Positions 24,401-38,869 of a stretch of 64,000 nt of DNA are shown here, piece after piece. Source of the DNA: Diphasiastrum complanatum (taxonomy: Eukaryota > Streptophyta > Lycopodiopsida > Lycopodiales > Lycopodiaceae); the NCBI GenBank assembly GCA_029204225.1, contig CM055099.1:70133349-70197348 (forward strand). Reading direction: 5' to 3'. The first letter of the stretch is position 1; every line of letters begins with the position of its first letter. Under the pieces are notes generated by a model. It ran no database searches and was not told where the DNA came from. It saw only the letters and a list, made by a program, of their open reading frames with translations. A program made the position numbers and the translations under genes.

Positions 24401-27400
24401 AATGCTACTATTGCCTGTATAGTATCCTCCTGAAAGCCCCGATCGTGAAGTCTCTGTATCAATAGATGCCTAGGCACAGAATCAAAGGCCTTGCGAAAAT
24501 CCACAAAGCAACAGTGTACACGTTCCCTCTTGGCCTTAGCCTCCTCAATAATGGACCTCAAAGTAAAGATATGACCCGATGTAGTATATCCCGGTCTGAA
24601 ACCCGCCTGTCCAATGGCATAAAGTGATCTGGCATCCATCTCTGTACTAATCTCTGACTGTAGGATAGAACCATAGACTTTGGCAAAGAGGTGGCTGATC
24701 ATAATGGTGCGGTAGTTGTCAGCTTTCATGGGGTCCCCGCCTTTATGGATAGGGTGAATGAGGTTTGTGGACCATGGAGATGGAAAATCAGAGGTGACAG
24801 CTCGGTTGAAAAGAATGGAGAGGAAGGGTGAGAGGATGTCAGAAGCATACTTTAGAAGTTCAGCTTCTAGCTCATCAATGTCTTTAGCTTTATGGGAATG
24901 GAGTCGTGTGATGGCCTTCTCTATAAGGTCGTTAGTAAATATGGCAGAAGTATCCGTGACACAAGAGGTGGGAAGAGGAGGGGTGTCTGAGATGGTGTAC
25001 AGTGATGTGGCATATGTGACCCAAGTGCCGAGGTCTGTAATCCGTGGTGGAGGTGATCGTGGAAGGAACTTCTTCCAGAACGAACCTGATGAGGAACTGA
25101 AAGCCAATCTCGTATGCAATTTTCTTTTTTCTGGTGGTTCTACAATAGACACGAGATATGGTTTTGGTCATGTGAGGAAAATGGGAGTGAGCATATATGA
25201 GGTTTTGATGGAGGTGGATGCACTCCTGGTCATACCAAGGATTATGGGGTCTATTACGTCGCTGGTGCTTGGGCCGTGGGGATGGAAAGGCAATGGAAGC
25301 TGCAGTGTGGATGGTCTGGACAAGAAAGAGGGATTGCTTCTCTAAAGTATGCTCGTGGAAAATAGGTAAGGAGATCAGAGAGGGCTTCTCTGTACAGTGT
25401 TATGTTATGTGGAGTGTAGCGGTAGGTGGTTTTCACTATAGGGGTCGAAGAGAAAATATGTGTGATAGGGAGATGACCGATAGAGAGGGAGAGATACGAG
25501 TGATCAGAAAGAGTGGTGTGGTGTACAGAGAAGGATGAAATGGAGTAAAGGAGAGACGACGAACCCATGAAATAGTCAACGACGCTATGTCCTTCACTAT
25601 GTGGGAAGCAAGTGTAGTCACCAGAGCCTGGTAGCTGAAGAAGGCCATTATAAATGGCCAGGACCTGCTCCATCCGCCGATCGCCGTATAAGACCAAGAT
25701 CATCGCCATCAAGTGCATGTATCCACTATGGATCATTTGCTGCTCTGTGAAATTCTGTTTGCCTAGACCCAGTCCTGGCATTGAAGTCTCCCGCTAAAAG
25801 AATATGTCCTCGATCTTCATATCTAATAATTGCTGAAATATTCATGAAAGGTGAGTCCGCCTCTGAGGTGAAAGCTGATGTCTTTGGGGGGAAATAACAA
25901 ATAGCCATGAATATGTGACGGTCTAGCTCCATCAACCTGCGATCCAACCTTATCCATGTATAGCGAGCTTGCTCATCAGTGTGTACTAGCTCGACCCATG
26001 GCTGGAGAAAGTCTCGAAATAAGCAAGCAACACCACCTGAACCGCGACTAGTTAGTGCCCTCGTCTCCCCCCTGTAAGTAGAAAGCCAGCAAAATCCCTC
26101 AATGCACGGAAGTCCTCTCTCAGGACTCTCATGTGTCTCCGGAGGTAAGTATAAGGATATCCCCTGTGGTACAAAAATCTCTAAAGTCTCCCGCTGTGGC
26201 TGAAGAATGGATACCATTGCAGTTCCATAAACTCAACCGCAATGCTTTTGTGAGGGCCCCCGAACCGCTCCTAAGTCCGGGGGGCCCAAATCCCTATGCC
26301 GCAGACTTTTGAGGGTCAATGTATCGGGCCTTACCATCCCGATAGACCACCCTTTTGCCCAATGCTTTGGCTTCGCTGAAACTTCTCTTCCTTTTGGCAA
26401 CTTGCATCGGTGTTAGATCATCGTCCATGAAAATAAGGGTACCTCTCAGCCGAGCTCGTAGCCTAAGGGCAGCTTGCCGTTCCTCCATGCTCGTGAACCG
26501 TATGATGAGTGTGGATGGATCTCGTTTGGTTCTCCACGCTCTTTCCATCCCATTGGGATGGTGGGAAAGTGTATCTGTTAGGAAACTGGTTGCTTTGGTA
26601 ATTGGAGCCTTAGTATCTTCAATGCCCCGCACCTGAACATTCATAGATTTATATTTCCGCATTTCTTCTTCGGAGATGGTGGCTGAGATGACGCTATTGA
26701 AAGTGTGTGTACCTTCTTTACCACTTAGAGAGGCCCATGTTTTGGTCTCTGCCTTATGTTGCTCAATCCGTCCTCCAGTTCTTGGATCCTTGTGCTGGTG
26801 GTGCTGGCTGGTTCGTCCTTCTTGCTCAAGGCCTCTTCCAAGGAGATGATTCGGGCCATCAAAATTTGCTTCTCGGTTGCCATAGCTTGTATTGTGGTCT
26901 TCATTTGGCCCATTTCAGTCTTTAGATAGCTAGATTCCAGTGTAGAGTTGGCTAGTTCTCTCTGCTTGCTCATTGCCTCCTCCAACAAGGTAATCCGGTC
27001 TCTCATAGCCTCCTTTTCGATGGACATAGCTTGAATGGTAGCGTGCATTTGTCCTATTTCTTTCCGTAGGTAGCTTGACTCCTGTGTAAACTATTCAATG
27101 TAGGATCGTAAAGCATTACCTCTGCTTTCAGGTATCCCTCAAATGCCCTTCTTGGTGTGTAGAAATCATCAACCGGAGCATTCGAGGAGGACCTTACTGC
27201 AAGGATAGAATTGGCAGCTGACTCAACAGCATTGGAGGATGCCTCGAAGAAGGTATCCGTAGGCCCTGTCAGAGATGGAGCACCAGTGTTGGTTACTGTC
27301 TCAGGTCCTGTAGAAGATAGAGCAGCAGAAATGGAGTCTTTCACAACAACGATGAAGGATGGAGCAGCGCTAGGTGCGCTGGAGCTACTGCACATATCCG

Positions 27401-27567
27401 CACTGGGAGCAGGTTCGTTGGAGCTACTGCACACATTAGAGCTGGGAGGAGGGATGGAGACATCAACCTTCTTCGCGTGCGTGGAGGCATCGCCAGATGG
27501 AACTACGCCCTGCTAGATGGAGTCAATGCCAGATGGAGCTACGCGATCAGCAAGGGGCCACCATCGC

Positions 27568-27619
<52 letters not shown>

Positions 27620-30600
27620 GAAAGAAAGCTTTATTAATGTCTTTTCCATGCCAAAAGGCATATAAGACTAATGAAGTACATGTCATGTATGTGGTAACCA
27701 TGAGAGCGTCTCCAAATTGTAATAAAGAAAAACATCTAGTGCAACCTAAAATAGACACGTATGCGAGAATGTGCATAATAATAATCATATGTGTCTCGGG
27801 TAAGATGTCAAGGCCGTGCTGCATCTGCTGTGCTGCTGCTGTAAAAAGATGTAATGCGAGCCACAGTATGGGAAAGCACTGGAGTCTACCGGCGGCGTCT
27901 GTGAGTATGAGCACGTGTACGTGTGATAGTAGTAGTAGTACGCTCCTGCGTAGAATGTCTAGTAATCCTGGTGGTATCCTGATGGTGAGAGGTACACTGT
28001 CTCTGATCTCTATGAGCATGAGAGCGGCCAACATCCTTGTCGTTATCCTCATCATAATCCTCATCCTCAGGTACTAAATCATGCGATCTCCGTCTAGTAA
28101 AGAACGAAGTAATCAATGGCTGTGAGGTAAAATGCTGGGGTGTCTCGTATAGATCTCTCCGTTGTCTGGACATCTCGTGTACCATGAGAGCGACACATCG
28201 TGGGTCCTCATAAGCTATGAGAGATTGTAGAGTGGTAGGCATCTCTCGGAACAGGCAGTGATATCGTCCTCTAATCTCATAATATACAGGGCACCGAAAT
28301 ATAAAGTGCTCCTCAGACTCCACCTCACCTAGGGAGCAGAACTGGCAAATCCGCTCCTCTTTGGGAATACCGTGGAACCTCCCAGTCTCAATAGCTAGCT
28401 GATGAGAGGACACCCTGAGCTGCCCCAATGTGAATCTGAGGCAATGTGACAATCCCGAGTCCAAGTAGCGTGGCATGACCGGGGTCCCTGATGCATCTAG
28501 CTCCAAGAAATAAGTCCGATAGAAAGCTGACTTAACCCCTAACTGGTTACGCCAAGTCCGCTCTAGATATGTGCGATAAAGGAAGCGTCTGATATATTGA
28601 TGTGTGCCGGAGGGGAGCTCTGTGATGGAGATGCCAAATGATACAAGTAGGAGGTGAGAGGCCTGAGAGAACCATGATAGCCTGTAGCCCTGATCATGAA
28701 GACGCTGTGAGGAGGATAGTGCAACCTGTATGTATCCGCCTGTCTATCTCTGGTAGCGCCTGTATCCTCTGTATATAGGTGATAAGCTGAAGAACTGCCT
28801 TGATTTGTATAGGTGGAACTGCAAACTCGGCCAGGAGAATCTCATGGGGAACAGAAGGCTTCGCTCGAATCAACCGAGCTAGCATGGTGGTCTGTAATCG
28901 TGAGAGACTGGCCCAGTGTGAAGAAGGAAGACCTACATACCATGTTTCTGCCGCATATAAAGCCGTGGGGGTAACAATGGTATCGAAGAGGTGACACTTA
29001 CTGCGAGCATCCTGGATGGACTTGTGGAAACAAAATCGCTCTAGCTGAACAAGGGAGGCATGTCCTTTCCCTAGTCGAGTGGTAGCGGCCTGTCTCATGC
29101 TAAAAGTAGGACCTGAGAAAAGGACCCCCAAGTATGTGTAGGAAGGGACCACCTCTAGAATCTGTCCGCCCAAAGTAAGCTCCTGTCGCTGCATGAATGC
29201 CCTCAAAGTGTTGAAGACCATAACCTTGGTCTTCCCAATGTTCACCCCTAGGCCCCATCTGGTGCAAAACTCATGCAAGCAATCCAACGGTCGCTGTAGG
29301 CCCTCTCTGGTCGGTGAGACCAACACCACATCATCAGCATAAAGGAGGATAGCAATCAAGATGTCACCAAGCCTGCAGCCAGTACCGCCACCCTGTGTAA
29401 TGACTCTCTCCAACTCATCAATATACAAGCCAAAGAGGATTGGTGAGAGGGAACAACCCTGCTTCACCCCAATAGTGCTCCAGATGTGCTCAGATATGCT
29501 ATTGCTATGCCGGAAACAACCAAGGACACGCTCATAAAGTGCCATCACAGCAAGAACAATGTCGGTGGAGAAGCCGAGGTCTCGGAGTCTCTGGATGAGC
29601 AATGAACGAGGAACATAATCAAAGGCTTTCCTGAAGTCCACAAAACAACAGTAAACCCTCTTTCTCCTGTGCTTAGCCTCCTCAATCAAGACTCACAATG
29701 TGAAGATGTGATCTGCCGTGGAATAATGTGCTCTGAAACCAGCCTGACCCATGGCATGTAGTCTCCTAGTCTCCGCCTCTGAGCTCACAACAGACTGCAG
29801 TATAGTACCATATAATATAGCCAGGACATGTTCGATCATGATGGTGCGGTAGTTACTCGGAGGGGTCACCATTCTTATGGATGGGGTGGATAATGTTAGT
29901 GCACCAGGGAGACGGAAAGCCAGAGACAACTGCAGAGTTAAGAAGGGTGGCTATAATGGGGGCGAGTAAGTCAGAGGCATGGGAAAGGAGCTCAGATTCA
30001 AGGTCTTCGATATCTCTGGCTTTGTGGGACTTCAGCTTCTTAATGGCCGCAAGTACCATGTCAGATGTGAAAAAGGAGAACGCAAGTGGCCGTGGAGATA
30101 TGGCGATAGGTGAGTCGGAAGGAACCGTGTACAGGCTAGTAGCATAATCAGTCCATATGCGGAGGTCTTCCAAGAGAGGTGGTGGAGAGCAAGGAATGAA
30201 CTCGCGCCAGAAAGCGCCCGAAGAAGAGCTGAAAAGAAGGTCAATGAGACATTTCCCTTCAGAATCATCATGGGAGCGTTTCGTACGGCGGAGAGCACGA
30301 CGGTAGGAACGTCGGGAAGATCGAAGCAGATGTGGGGCATGGATGCGTGAGTGGGTTACTGACTGATGGAGAGAGCGGCACTCAGTATCGTACCAAGGAG
30401 GGTGTAGTGTTTGAGGTGTGCGTCGGGTCTTTCTGGGGTGGGGTTTTGTGGGGAGGGTTAATGATGCGGCCGTGTGGAGAGAGGTGGTGAGGAAATCCAC
30501 CTGGGTGTCGACTGGACTATCATGAGGAAAGGAGTGTAAAAGTGCCGCTAAGGACTGTCGGTATAGCGGCATGTAAGTGGGATCAAATGTGTACGTGGGT

Positions 30601-33600
30601 GCTCGGGTAAGCGTGGGTAGTGTAGATGGGTGAGTGGGTGGGAGGTGGCCGATATCGAAGGAGAGAAATGAGTGATCAGAAAGGGTGGTGGGGAAGATGT
30701 GGAAGTGAGAAACTGTGGGTACAAAGGATGGTGACCCCATGAGATAGTCAACGACACTATGTCCTCCACTGTGAGGGTGGCATGTGTAACTGTCTGAATG
30801 TGGCCAGCAGGGTAAGCCATTATAAATGGCTAGCTCATGTGCCTCTCCAAACTGCAATAAGTGCTCACCATATGAAGTAGTAGGTCCAAAACTATTCGCG
30901 GAGGTCCTGGTGACTCCAAGCCACTATCCAAGGCACGAACACGTAGCTGATCAGTGGTGTTGAAGAACTCTGTCTGTCGTGAAGATGTCTGGGCATTAAA
31001 ATCCCCTGTGAGGAGAATATGCCCCTGCTCTGAAAATCTAATAATATATGGTGAGAGGTCTTGATATGGAGATCCAATACCCTCAGCAAAAGACGAGGAC
31101 TCTGGTGGATGCTGCAATAAAAAGATCTCTATCCAAGCCAATATCCTGACCCACGATGCGAGTCCATGTGTAGCGGGCCTGCTCGTCATGTCGGATGAAG
31201 TCAATACTCAAGTGAAGAGCCTCCCTATACAAGCAGGCGACCCCACCTGAACCACGTCCACTAGCAGATCTAGTCTCTCGTCGGAATACTGAATCCCATC
31301 TGTATCCAGGAAAGGAAGGAAGTCCTCGCTCTGGGCTCTCGTGTGTCTCCATGAAGAATAATATATCCCTGCCTGTAATGAAATCAACAAGGTCGCCTGC
31401 CGTAGAAGATGAGTGTATGCCAGCACAGTTCCACAGGTGGTGTGGATGGGGCCCCGAGGTGCTCCCACCCCTGGGCACCGCAAATCCCTAGCACTGGGAT
31501 CTGCTAGGTGCACTATCAAGAAAGTGCACTCATCCATCTCGGTAAATGACTCGTTCACGGGCTGCCTGAAAGGCCTTCCGCCTCTCCTCTACCTGGATAT
31601 ATGTGAGGTCATCATCCATATAGATAGTGGTGCCATGAAGCTTAGCTCTGCACCGCAGAGCGTCTCAGCGACTCTCTAGAGAGGTGAAACGGATAATGAG
31701 TGTAGCAGCATCTCTGGAGGTCCTCCAAGCTGTATCTAGCCCATCTGTCATATGTCCTAGGGTGGTCTCAAGAAATCTCGTGGCCTTGGCAGTGGCATCC
31801 TGTGTGTCTGGTATCCCACGAACCCTGATGTTGTGGGCCTTTTGCTCCCTCGACCTCTCTTCTGAAATGGTGGCGGAGATGACGGAAGAGATGGGGGCGC
31901 TAGGTTTGGTGCCTTTCTGCAAGACTGCTGCCCATGAATCTTTTTGCTGGTCTATTTTATTCTCAAGCTCCTTTATCTTGGTGGTGGTTGATTCCGATGC
32001 TGCAACCTGCTTAGTGTTGATCACCTGCTCTAATGAAGCGACTTTGGACTGCAACACATTTTTTTCTTTGAGTAAGGAGACCACTATTCCTTTCAGTTGT
32101 GATAGTTCATGTTTCAAAAGCTGGAAATCGGCTTTCATTTGGTCGGCTTCCCAGGAAGAGAATAGTTTCATTGATTTGGAGGGAGTGTATGGGATGGGTA
32201 CCGCAGATGGGGGAGCTGTGGGTTCTTGAGGAATAGGGATAGGAAGAAGGCCTGTAGGAGTGGTCAGAGCAATAGGGTGGGAGATTGATGGAGATGAGGA
32301 AGATGCAAAAGAAGAAGAAGATGAAAGAGAGGGAGGAACCACAGAGGATAAAGAAGAGAGTGAGAGTGGGGAAGAAGAAGAGGAGGAAGAAGAAGGTGCC
32401 ACACCATCTGTAGGCAGCGATGGCATGTCTGAAGACAACGAGGAGGCAGCGATGGGGGAGGTATTAGTGTCTGCAAAGAGGGGGGGGGGGGGGGGGGGGG
32501 GGGGCTGTCTCCATCAGCGATGGAGGAACTGTTGTTTCCAGCGAGGGAGGGGGCAGCGAGGGAGGGGGAGGAGACAGGAGCGATTTCAGCGAGGGAGGGG
32601 GAGGAGTCAGTAGCGATTTCAGCGAGGGAGGGGGAGGAGACAATAGCGAGGGGGGAGCGGGTGGTCCGACGTGGAGGGAGTGAGGAGAAGGCGCGAGAGA
32701 CAGGAGGAGTAGATCCAGATCCACGTGGAGCCATCTCAGAGAGAGAGAGAGAGAGAGAGATGATGAAGAAGGAGACTCAACACCTTTCAAAAAAATAGAG
32801 AGAGAGAGCGAGAAGAAGAAGAAGAAGAAAGAAGAAAGCTTTATTAATGTCTTTTCCATGCCAGGATGAACAGATAATTGTAAACTACAAACTGTCGATA
32901 AGTGGGAGCACTATAACTGCTAAGAATAGAGTCATATCATCTAGCTCTGCTGCTGAAAAAGCATGTGATACGAGCTATCGCAGGAGGTCATATGGATTGT
33001 CACTGACGTTGTCTAGGAGGACAAAAACTATGTGCTCTCTTGACAGGGCGGGTAGTGCGAGCTGCCACATGACTGTGAGTGGTGCACTGTCTCTGATATC
33101 TGTGAGGTGGTGTATCGTCGTCGTTGTCATCAGACTCGAGGTCTCGGCGTGGTCGTCTCCTGGAGAAGAATGATGTAATCTGAGCCTGAGAGCTAGAATG
33201 TGGGTGGTGAGCTGACTGGTACATATCCTGCCATAGCAAGACCATCTCTCGTATCATGAGCGCAACACAACGGGGGTCCTCATATGCAATAAGCGATCTG
33301 AGTGTAGTAGGCATGTTTGGTATCTCCCTCTGATCACATAATATATGGGGCATCTGAAGATGAAGTGCTCCTCGGACTCTACCTCATGCAAAGAACATAG
33401 CTGGCACAATCTCTCCTCTCGTGGTGTACCTTGGAATTTGCTTGTCTCAATAGCCAACTGGTGTGAGGAGAGTCTGAATTGTCCCAAAGTGAAACGGAGA
33501 CTGTGTGATAACCCTGAGGACAAAGTATCGAGGTAAAATTGGAAGTCCAGCGACATCCTGCTCCAAAAAGTGAATCCGATAGTAATCAGGCTTAACCCCC

Positions 33601-36600
33601 AGCTGGCTTCGCCAAGTATGAGCGAGATATGCTCTGTATAAAAATCGTCTAATGTACTGGTGTGTACCCGAGGGAAGGTCAGTGATAGTGATACCAAATG
33701 CCTCCATGAGGAAACGTGATGCCCGAGAGAACCATGACAGCCGGTATCCCTGAGTCTGAAGATGGTGGGAGGACATGAGTGCAAGCCGTGTATATCTTTG
33801 CTCTGTATCAGGAAGTGCCTGAGCTCTCTGGATGTATGTGATAAGCTAGAAGGCTGCCTCTATCTGGATAGGGGGGGGTGGCGAACTCCACAAGAATGAT
33901 CTCATGTGGAACAGAGGGCTTCGCCCGAATCATGCGAGCTAACATGGATGATGGTGGTCTGTAAATGTGAAATGCTGGAGCGTATAAACGCCTCCAAAAA
34001 CGGTAATAAAGAAAAAAAGGAAACATCTAGTACAAGTTAAGATAACTACATAAATGATAATCTCTGTGCATGGTAGTCAAATGTGACCATGTCAAGATGC
34101 CAGGTCTGTACTGGCACTGTAGAAGGATGTAATGAGAGCTGTAGTATGAGGAAGTGTAGGAGCCCGCTAACGTCGCCTGTGAACAAGAGCATGTATAGTG
34201 TGTCTCTGTGTAAGAGGTCTAGTAGGGCGCCAACTGGTGCGAGGACACTCGGAACTGGCCCAGAATAAATCGGAGCCCATTAGATAGTCCTGAGGTGAGA
34301 TAGCGTGGCAAAACTGGAAATCCAATTGTGTCTAGCTCTAGAAAGTGTGTCCTGTAATAGTCGGGTTTGACCCCGAGCTATCCCTGCCATGTCCGGCTCA
34401 GGTATGCTCTATAGCGAAAGCGCCTGATATACTCATGGGTGCCCGATGTAAGGTCAGAAATCCCAAGTGTATCCAGTATCCGGGAGGCCTGAGAGAACCA
34501 TGATAGTCGATGCCCCTGATCATAAAGGTCTCGCGAGGAGGCAAGTGCCGTCTGTGTGTATCTCTGCTCATCTGTGGTAACGTCATAATATGCTGAATAT
34601 ATAGAATAAGCTGGAAGATGGCGGATAGCTGAATGAGAGGGATCGCGAACTCTGTCAGGATAATCTGATGTGGGACAAATGGCTTTGCCCGTATCATCCG
34701 AGATAACATGAGAACCTGCAGTCGTGAAATACTGGCCCAATCCGAAGATGTAAGACCCGCACACCATACCTTTGCTGCATATAGGGCTGTGGGAGTAACG
34801 AGATTATCAAAAAGCTGACATTTACTCGGGGCATCCCGAATAAACCGTCTGAAACAGAAGCGCTCTAACTGGACAAGGGAGGCGTGACCCTTCCCAAGTC
34901 TGGCGGAGGTTGCCTATCGCATGCCAAAGATAGGGCCTGTAAAAAGCACGCCAAGGTAAGTGTAAGAAGATACGACCTCCAAGGGTTGCCCATCAAAGAT
35001 GAGTTCCTGGCGCTGCATAAAAGCTCTCGATGTGTTGAAAACCATAACTTTGGTTTTCAATATGTTAACCCCCAATCCCCATCTACTGTAGAAGGCATGA
35101 AGACTGTCTAGCTGGTGCTGTAATCCCTCTCTGGAAGAAGATAGGAGGACCACGTCATCTGCATATAAAAGTATAGCAATCAAGATGCTCCCAAGCCTGC
35201 AACCTGTGCCACCGCATCCCTCAATAACTCTCTCAAGCTCGTCAATATATAGTCCAAACAGGGTTGGGGATAGAGAACAACCCTGTTTCACGCCAATAGT
35301 GCTCCAGATGTGGTTTGAGATGCCGGTATCACTCCGAAAACAGCCAAGGACTCTCTCATATAGTGCCATCACTGCCAAGATCATGTCAGTAGAAAAACCA
35401 AGATCACGTAGACGCTGAATGAGAAGGGATCGTGGAACAGAGTCAAGTCAACAAAACAACAGTAGACCCGTTCTCTTCTGTGTCGAGCCTCCTCAATAAT
35501 GGCCCGAAGGGTGAAGATATGATCTATGGTGGAGTAGTGTGCTTTGAAACCTGCCTGGCCCAATGCATGTAATCTCCTAGACTCTGCCTCAGAACTGACT
35601 GCTGACTGTAGGATGGTGCCATATAACTTAGCAATGATGTGTCCAATCATAATGGTGCGATAGCTACCAGGGTCCATGGGGTCACCAGTTTTATGAATGG
35701 GGTGGATGATGTTGGTGCGTGCACTAGGAGGAAGGGAAGCCGGAGACAACTGCTTGATTAAGCAAAGTGGTTAGGATCGGTGAAAGTGTATCTGCAGCAT
35801 GGATTAATAGTTCAAATTCAAGGTCGTCAATATCACGGGTGTGACAAGTTTTCAGTCTTTTGATGGTGGTCAAGACCATGTCCCGGGTGAAGAAAGTGAA
35901 AGTAGTCGTTTGGGGAGAAATGGAGATGGGTGTGTCCGTGGGTACAGTATATAAGGTAGTGGCATATGTAGTCCAGGTATGGAGGTCAGTGAGGGGAGGA
36001 GGTGGGGCACGGGGGATGAATTCTCTCCAGAAGGCACCGGATAAGGAATTGCAAAGGGAATCGACTAAGCTTTTCCCTTTTTGAGTTTCATACGTCCGTT
36101 TCTTCCGTCGGAGGGCATAATGGAAAGATCGACGAGCTGCAGGAAGAAGGTGTGTATTATGCAATCTAGCTTGGGTAACTTGGAGATCGAGGATACGACA
36201 CTCGGCGTCAAACCAGGGAGGTTGGATAGGGTGTGACAGAGTGGGTGGGCGTCGATGTGGTTTGGAGGGAAAGGAAAAATGCTGCAGCGGTATGTAGTAA
36301 CGTGGTAAGGAAGATAGCTTGTGTTTCCAACGACGTGTGGTGGGGAAAATGACAAAGAAATGAATTGACGGCCTCCTGGTATGTCTTGATGTGAGAGCGA
36401 TCAAAGTTGTATTTGGGTGCACGAGAGATGGATGGAGTAATGAGTGGTTGGGAAGTCGAGATGGAGCCCATACTGAAAGATAGGAAGGAGTGATTGGAAA
36501 GGGTAGGGGAAGAATGTGGAAATCAGATATAAGTGGGATAAAAGCTGGTGACCCCATGAGATAGTCGACAACACTGTGTCCTCCGCTATGTGGATGGCAA

Positions 36601-38834
36601 GTGAATCTGCTAGAATGTGGCCAGCAAGCCAAGCCATTGTAAATGGCCAACTCGTGAGCCTCACCCATCTGTAGAAGGTACTCTCCATAACTCGTGATAG
36701 GGCCCATCATATCCTCTGAGCTCCTAGTGATGCCAATGTCCTCACAATCAATAGCTCGTGTACGTAATATGTCATCAGTGTCGTGGAAATCCACCTGTCT
36801 GGTAGCAGTCCCGGCATTAAAGTCGCCAGTGAGAAGGACATAACCCCGATCTGTAAATCTAACAATGTCAGCGGAGAGATCAGTATAAGGAGAGCTAGAT
36901 CCGTCTGCAAAGGAGGAGGACTCTGGAGGGAAGTAGCAGGCAGCAATGAAGAGATCCCTATCCAAACCGATAGCTCGCCCAGTGATATGAGCCCATATGT
37001 ATCATGCTTGTGCATCATGTCGGAGAAACTCTATAACTGGTTGTAGTGACTCTCGATAAAGACATGCAACTCCACCCGAACCTCTGCCACTCGTTGATCG
37101 AGTCTCTGTCCTATAAACTGAATCCCATCTGTAACCTGCAAATGTGGGTAGTCTTCTTTTTGGGCTCTCATGTGTCTCCATAAAAAATAATATATCTCTG
37201 TCTGTGATGAAGTCGGTAAGATCTCCAGCCGTGGATGATGAGTGTATGCCATTACAGTTCCATATTCCAAGATCTAGGTGGTGTGGAGGGGGTCCCGGGA
37301 TGCTCCCATGCCCGGGGACCCCAATTTCCTATAGGTTGTTTCCGGATGCAGTACCATTGAGGTACCGAACAACTCCATCACGATAGATCGCTCGTCTTCC
37401 AGTCGCTTTGGCGGTTTGGAGTGCTTGGCGTCTCTCTTCAACTTGGATATAGGTAAGGTCATCATCCATGAAGATTTTGGTGTCTCTCAATTTGGTTCTT
37501 TTCCGCAAGGTTGCCTTACGATATGTATGTGACGTGAAGCGGAGGACCAAGGTAGCGGTGTCTTTCCTAGTACGCCATGCTGTATCCAAACCATCTGCAT
37601 TGTGTCCTAGGGTAGTGCATAAAAATCTTTTTGCTTCGTCAATGGCATTTTGGGTGTCCATGATGCCTCGTACCCTAATATTGAGAGCCTTGGAATCTCG
37701 AAGTTTCTCTTCCGTAAGAGTAGCGGAAATGAATGATGAAAAAGGGGGAGACTTACTTCCGTCATCGGCTGTCCAAGGTGGATTGGTAGCTTTGTTCTTG
37801 GTGATGATAGAAGCCCATGTGTTGGTCGATTCTTTGTGTTGGTTCAGTCGTTCCAGATCTTGAATCTTCATCTTTGTCTCTTCCTCTGGCTGAGAAGCAT
37901 ATTTATTTTCCATTTCTGTCCGGAGCTGTTGGTTCTCTGTGCGTAGGTGGATGATTTCCAGTTTCAGAGTTTGCACATCTGTCTTCAATTCTTTCAGTTG
38001 GTAGACTAGGAAATTCTCGAAGGATTCGGAGGTGGCGTAGTCGGCATGAGACAAGAAGGGGGTGTCTGGAGCAGCGTTGGTAGAGATGGGAGTGGAGGGG
38101 ACAGGGGGTGAAGGAGGGCAAGAGTGGGACGCATGAAGAGGGAGAGAGGGGGGATGCTGCGCAACCGCAGGAGGGTGGGCGACAGTAGGAGGTTGGGCAG
38201 CAGGTGGAACAGCAGATGGAGTAAGTGGGGCAGCAGCAGGTGGAGCGTCAAGTAGGGCGACGACAGGTGGAGAGGCAGCATCAGGTGGAGCAATGGGTGG
38301 GGCAGCGACAAATAGGGTGGCAGCAGGTGGAGCTGCGAGTTGGGCAGTAGCTGGAGTTGCGACAGCTGCAGGTGGGGCTGCAGGTGGGGCAGCGGATGAG
38401 GCGGAGGGGGTGGGCAAGGTGGAAGGGGGTGTTTGGGCGTTGGTAGGGGTGGGGGAGCAAGGGCTCCCCCTAGTTTTTCTTGCCATGGAGATGGAGGCGG
38501 GGCGATGGAGCAAACGATGAGGGAGGAGCAGATCAGAGAGAGAGAGAGAAAGATAGTGCTCGAATCCGTTCGGATCGGAGCTAGACTGTGCAAAGACCCC
38601 TTCTTTTTTGTGAAGCCAATTCCTCTTGACAGCTTGTATGCAGGCAAATCCTTTACTCAACCTGTATGAAGCCCATAAAACATCAAAGTCTGCGAGGAAG
38701 GAGACAAGCAAAGCGAAGCCATAACTCTGCTGGGAGTTTTGCTACCGCTGCAATATTCACCAACAATCCCACTCCATCGGTTTACCATCTTTGTTTTGGA
38801 TTGGCGCCTGTTTTATCACATTCGCTGAGTAGCG

Positions 38835-38869
<35 letters not shown>

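Larger units (their letters stand above)
27616..32738 (-). mobile_element. LINE copy 4: apparently full length (about 5.1 kb), inactivated
   Basis: Minus strand from the (TC)n tract at 32738 to the 3' tail at 27616. ORF1 starts ATGGCTCCACG at 32734. ORF2 has endonuclease ([10 protein letters not shown] near 31350, GDFNAQT near 31000, [11 protein letters not shown] near 30650), RT (YADD near 29330) and a C-terminal finger C-x2-C-x9-H-x4-C ([19 protein letters not shown], near 28310). The 3' UTR ends with hairpin ATGCC-TTTT-GGCAT, GACATTAATAAAGC and (CTTT) repeats, with no poly-A. Frameshifts and stops lie in both ORFs. It is the reference copy for the family here. Confidence 0.9.
33986..38534 (-). 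mobile_element. LINE copy 6: long copy with intact ORF1 and internal deletion near its 3' end
   Basis: The 5' (TC)n tract is at 38535-38550. ORF1 (38486-37329) is open. ORF2 pieces follow: endonuclease (FMETHESPK near 37170, GDFNAGT near 36830), linker, RT ([13 protein letters not shown] near 35160), and a post-RT part to about 34290. Sequence then jumps to 3' UTR (34270-33990), so the zinc finger region is deleted. The final roughly 100 bp with the hairpin are missing where copy 5 begins. Confidence 0.85.

Noticed and set aside
24758-25538. 195-codon and 106-codon + strand frames in intron 2
   Set aside because: Opposite-strand shadows of the LINE copy 3 ORF2, which has clear RT and endonuclease motifs.
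27513-28064. Long open frames on both strands through the (GA)n tract (27517-28077 +, 27513-28064 -)
   Set aside because: Dinucleotide repeats have no stop in either strand and create false open frames. The sequence is a LINE 3' UTR.
38006-38647. Pro/Leu-rich open frame antisense to FZR
   Set aside because: An out-of-frame shadow of the low-complexity ORF1 N-terminus of LINE copy 6.
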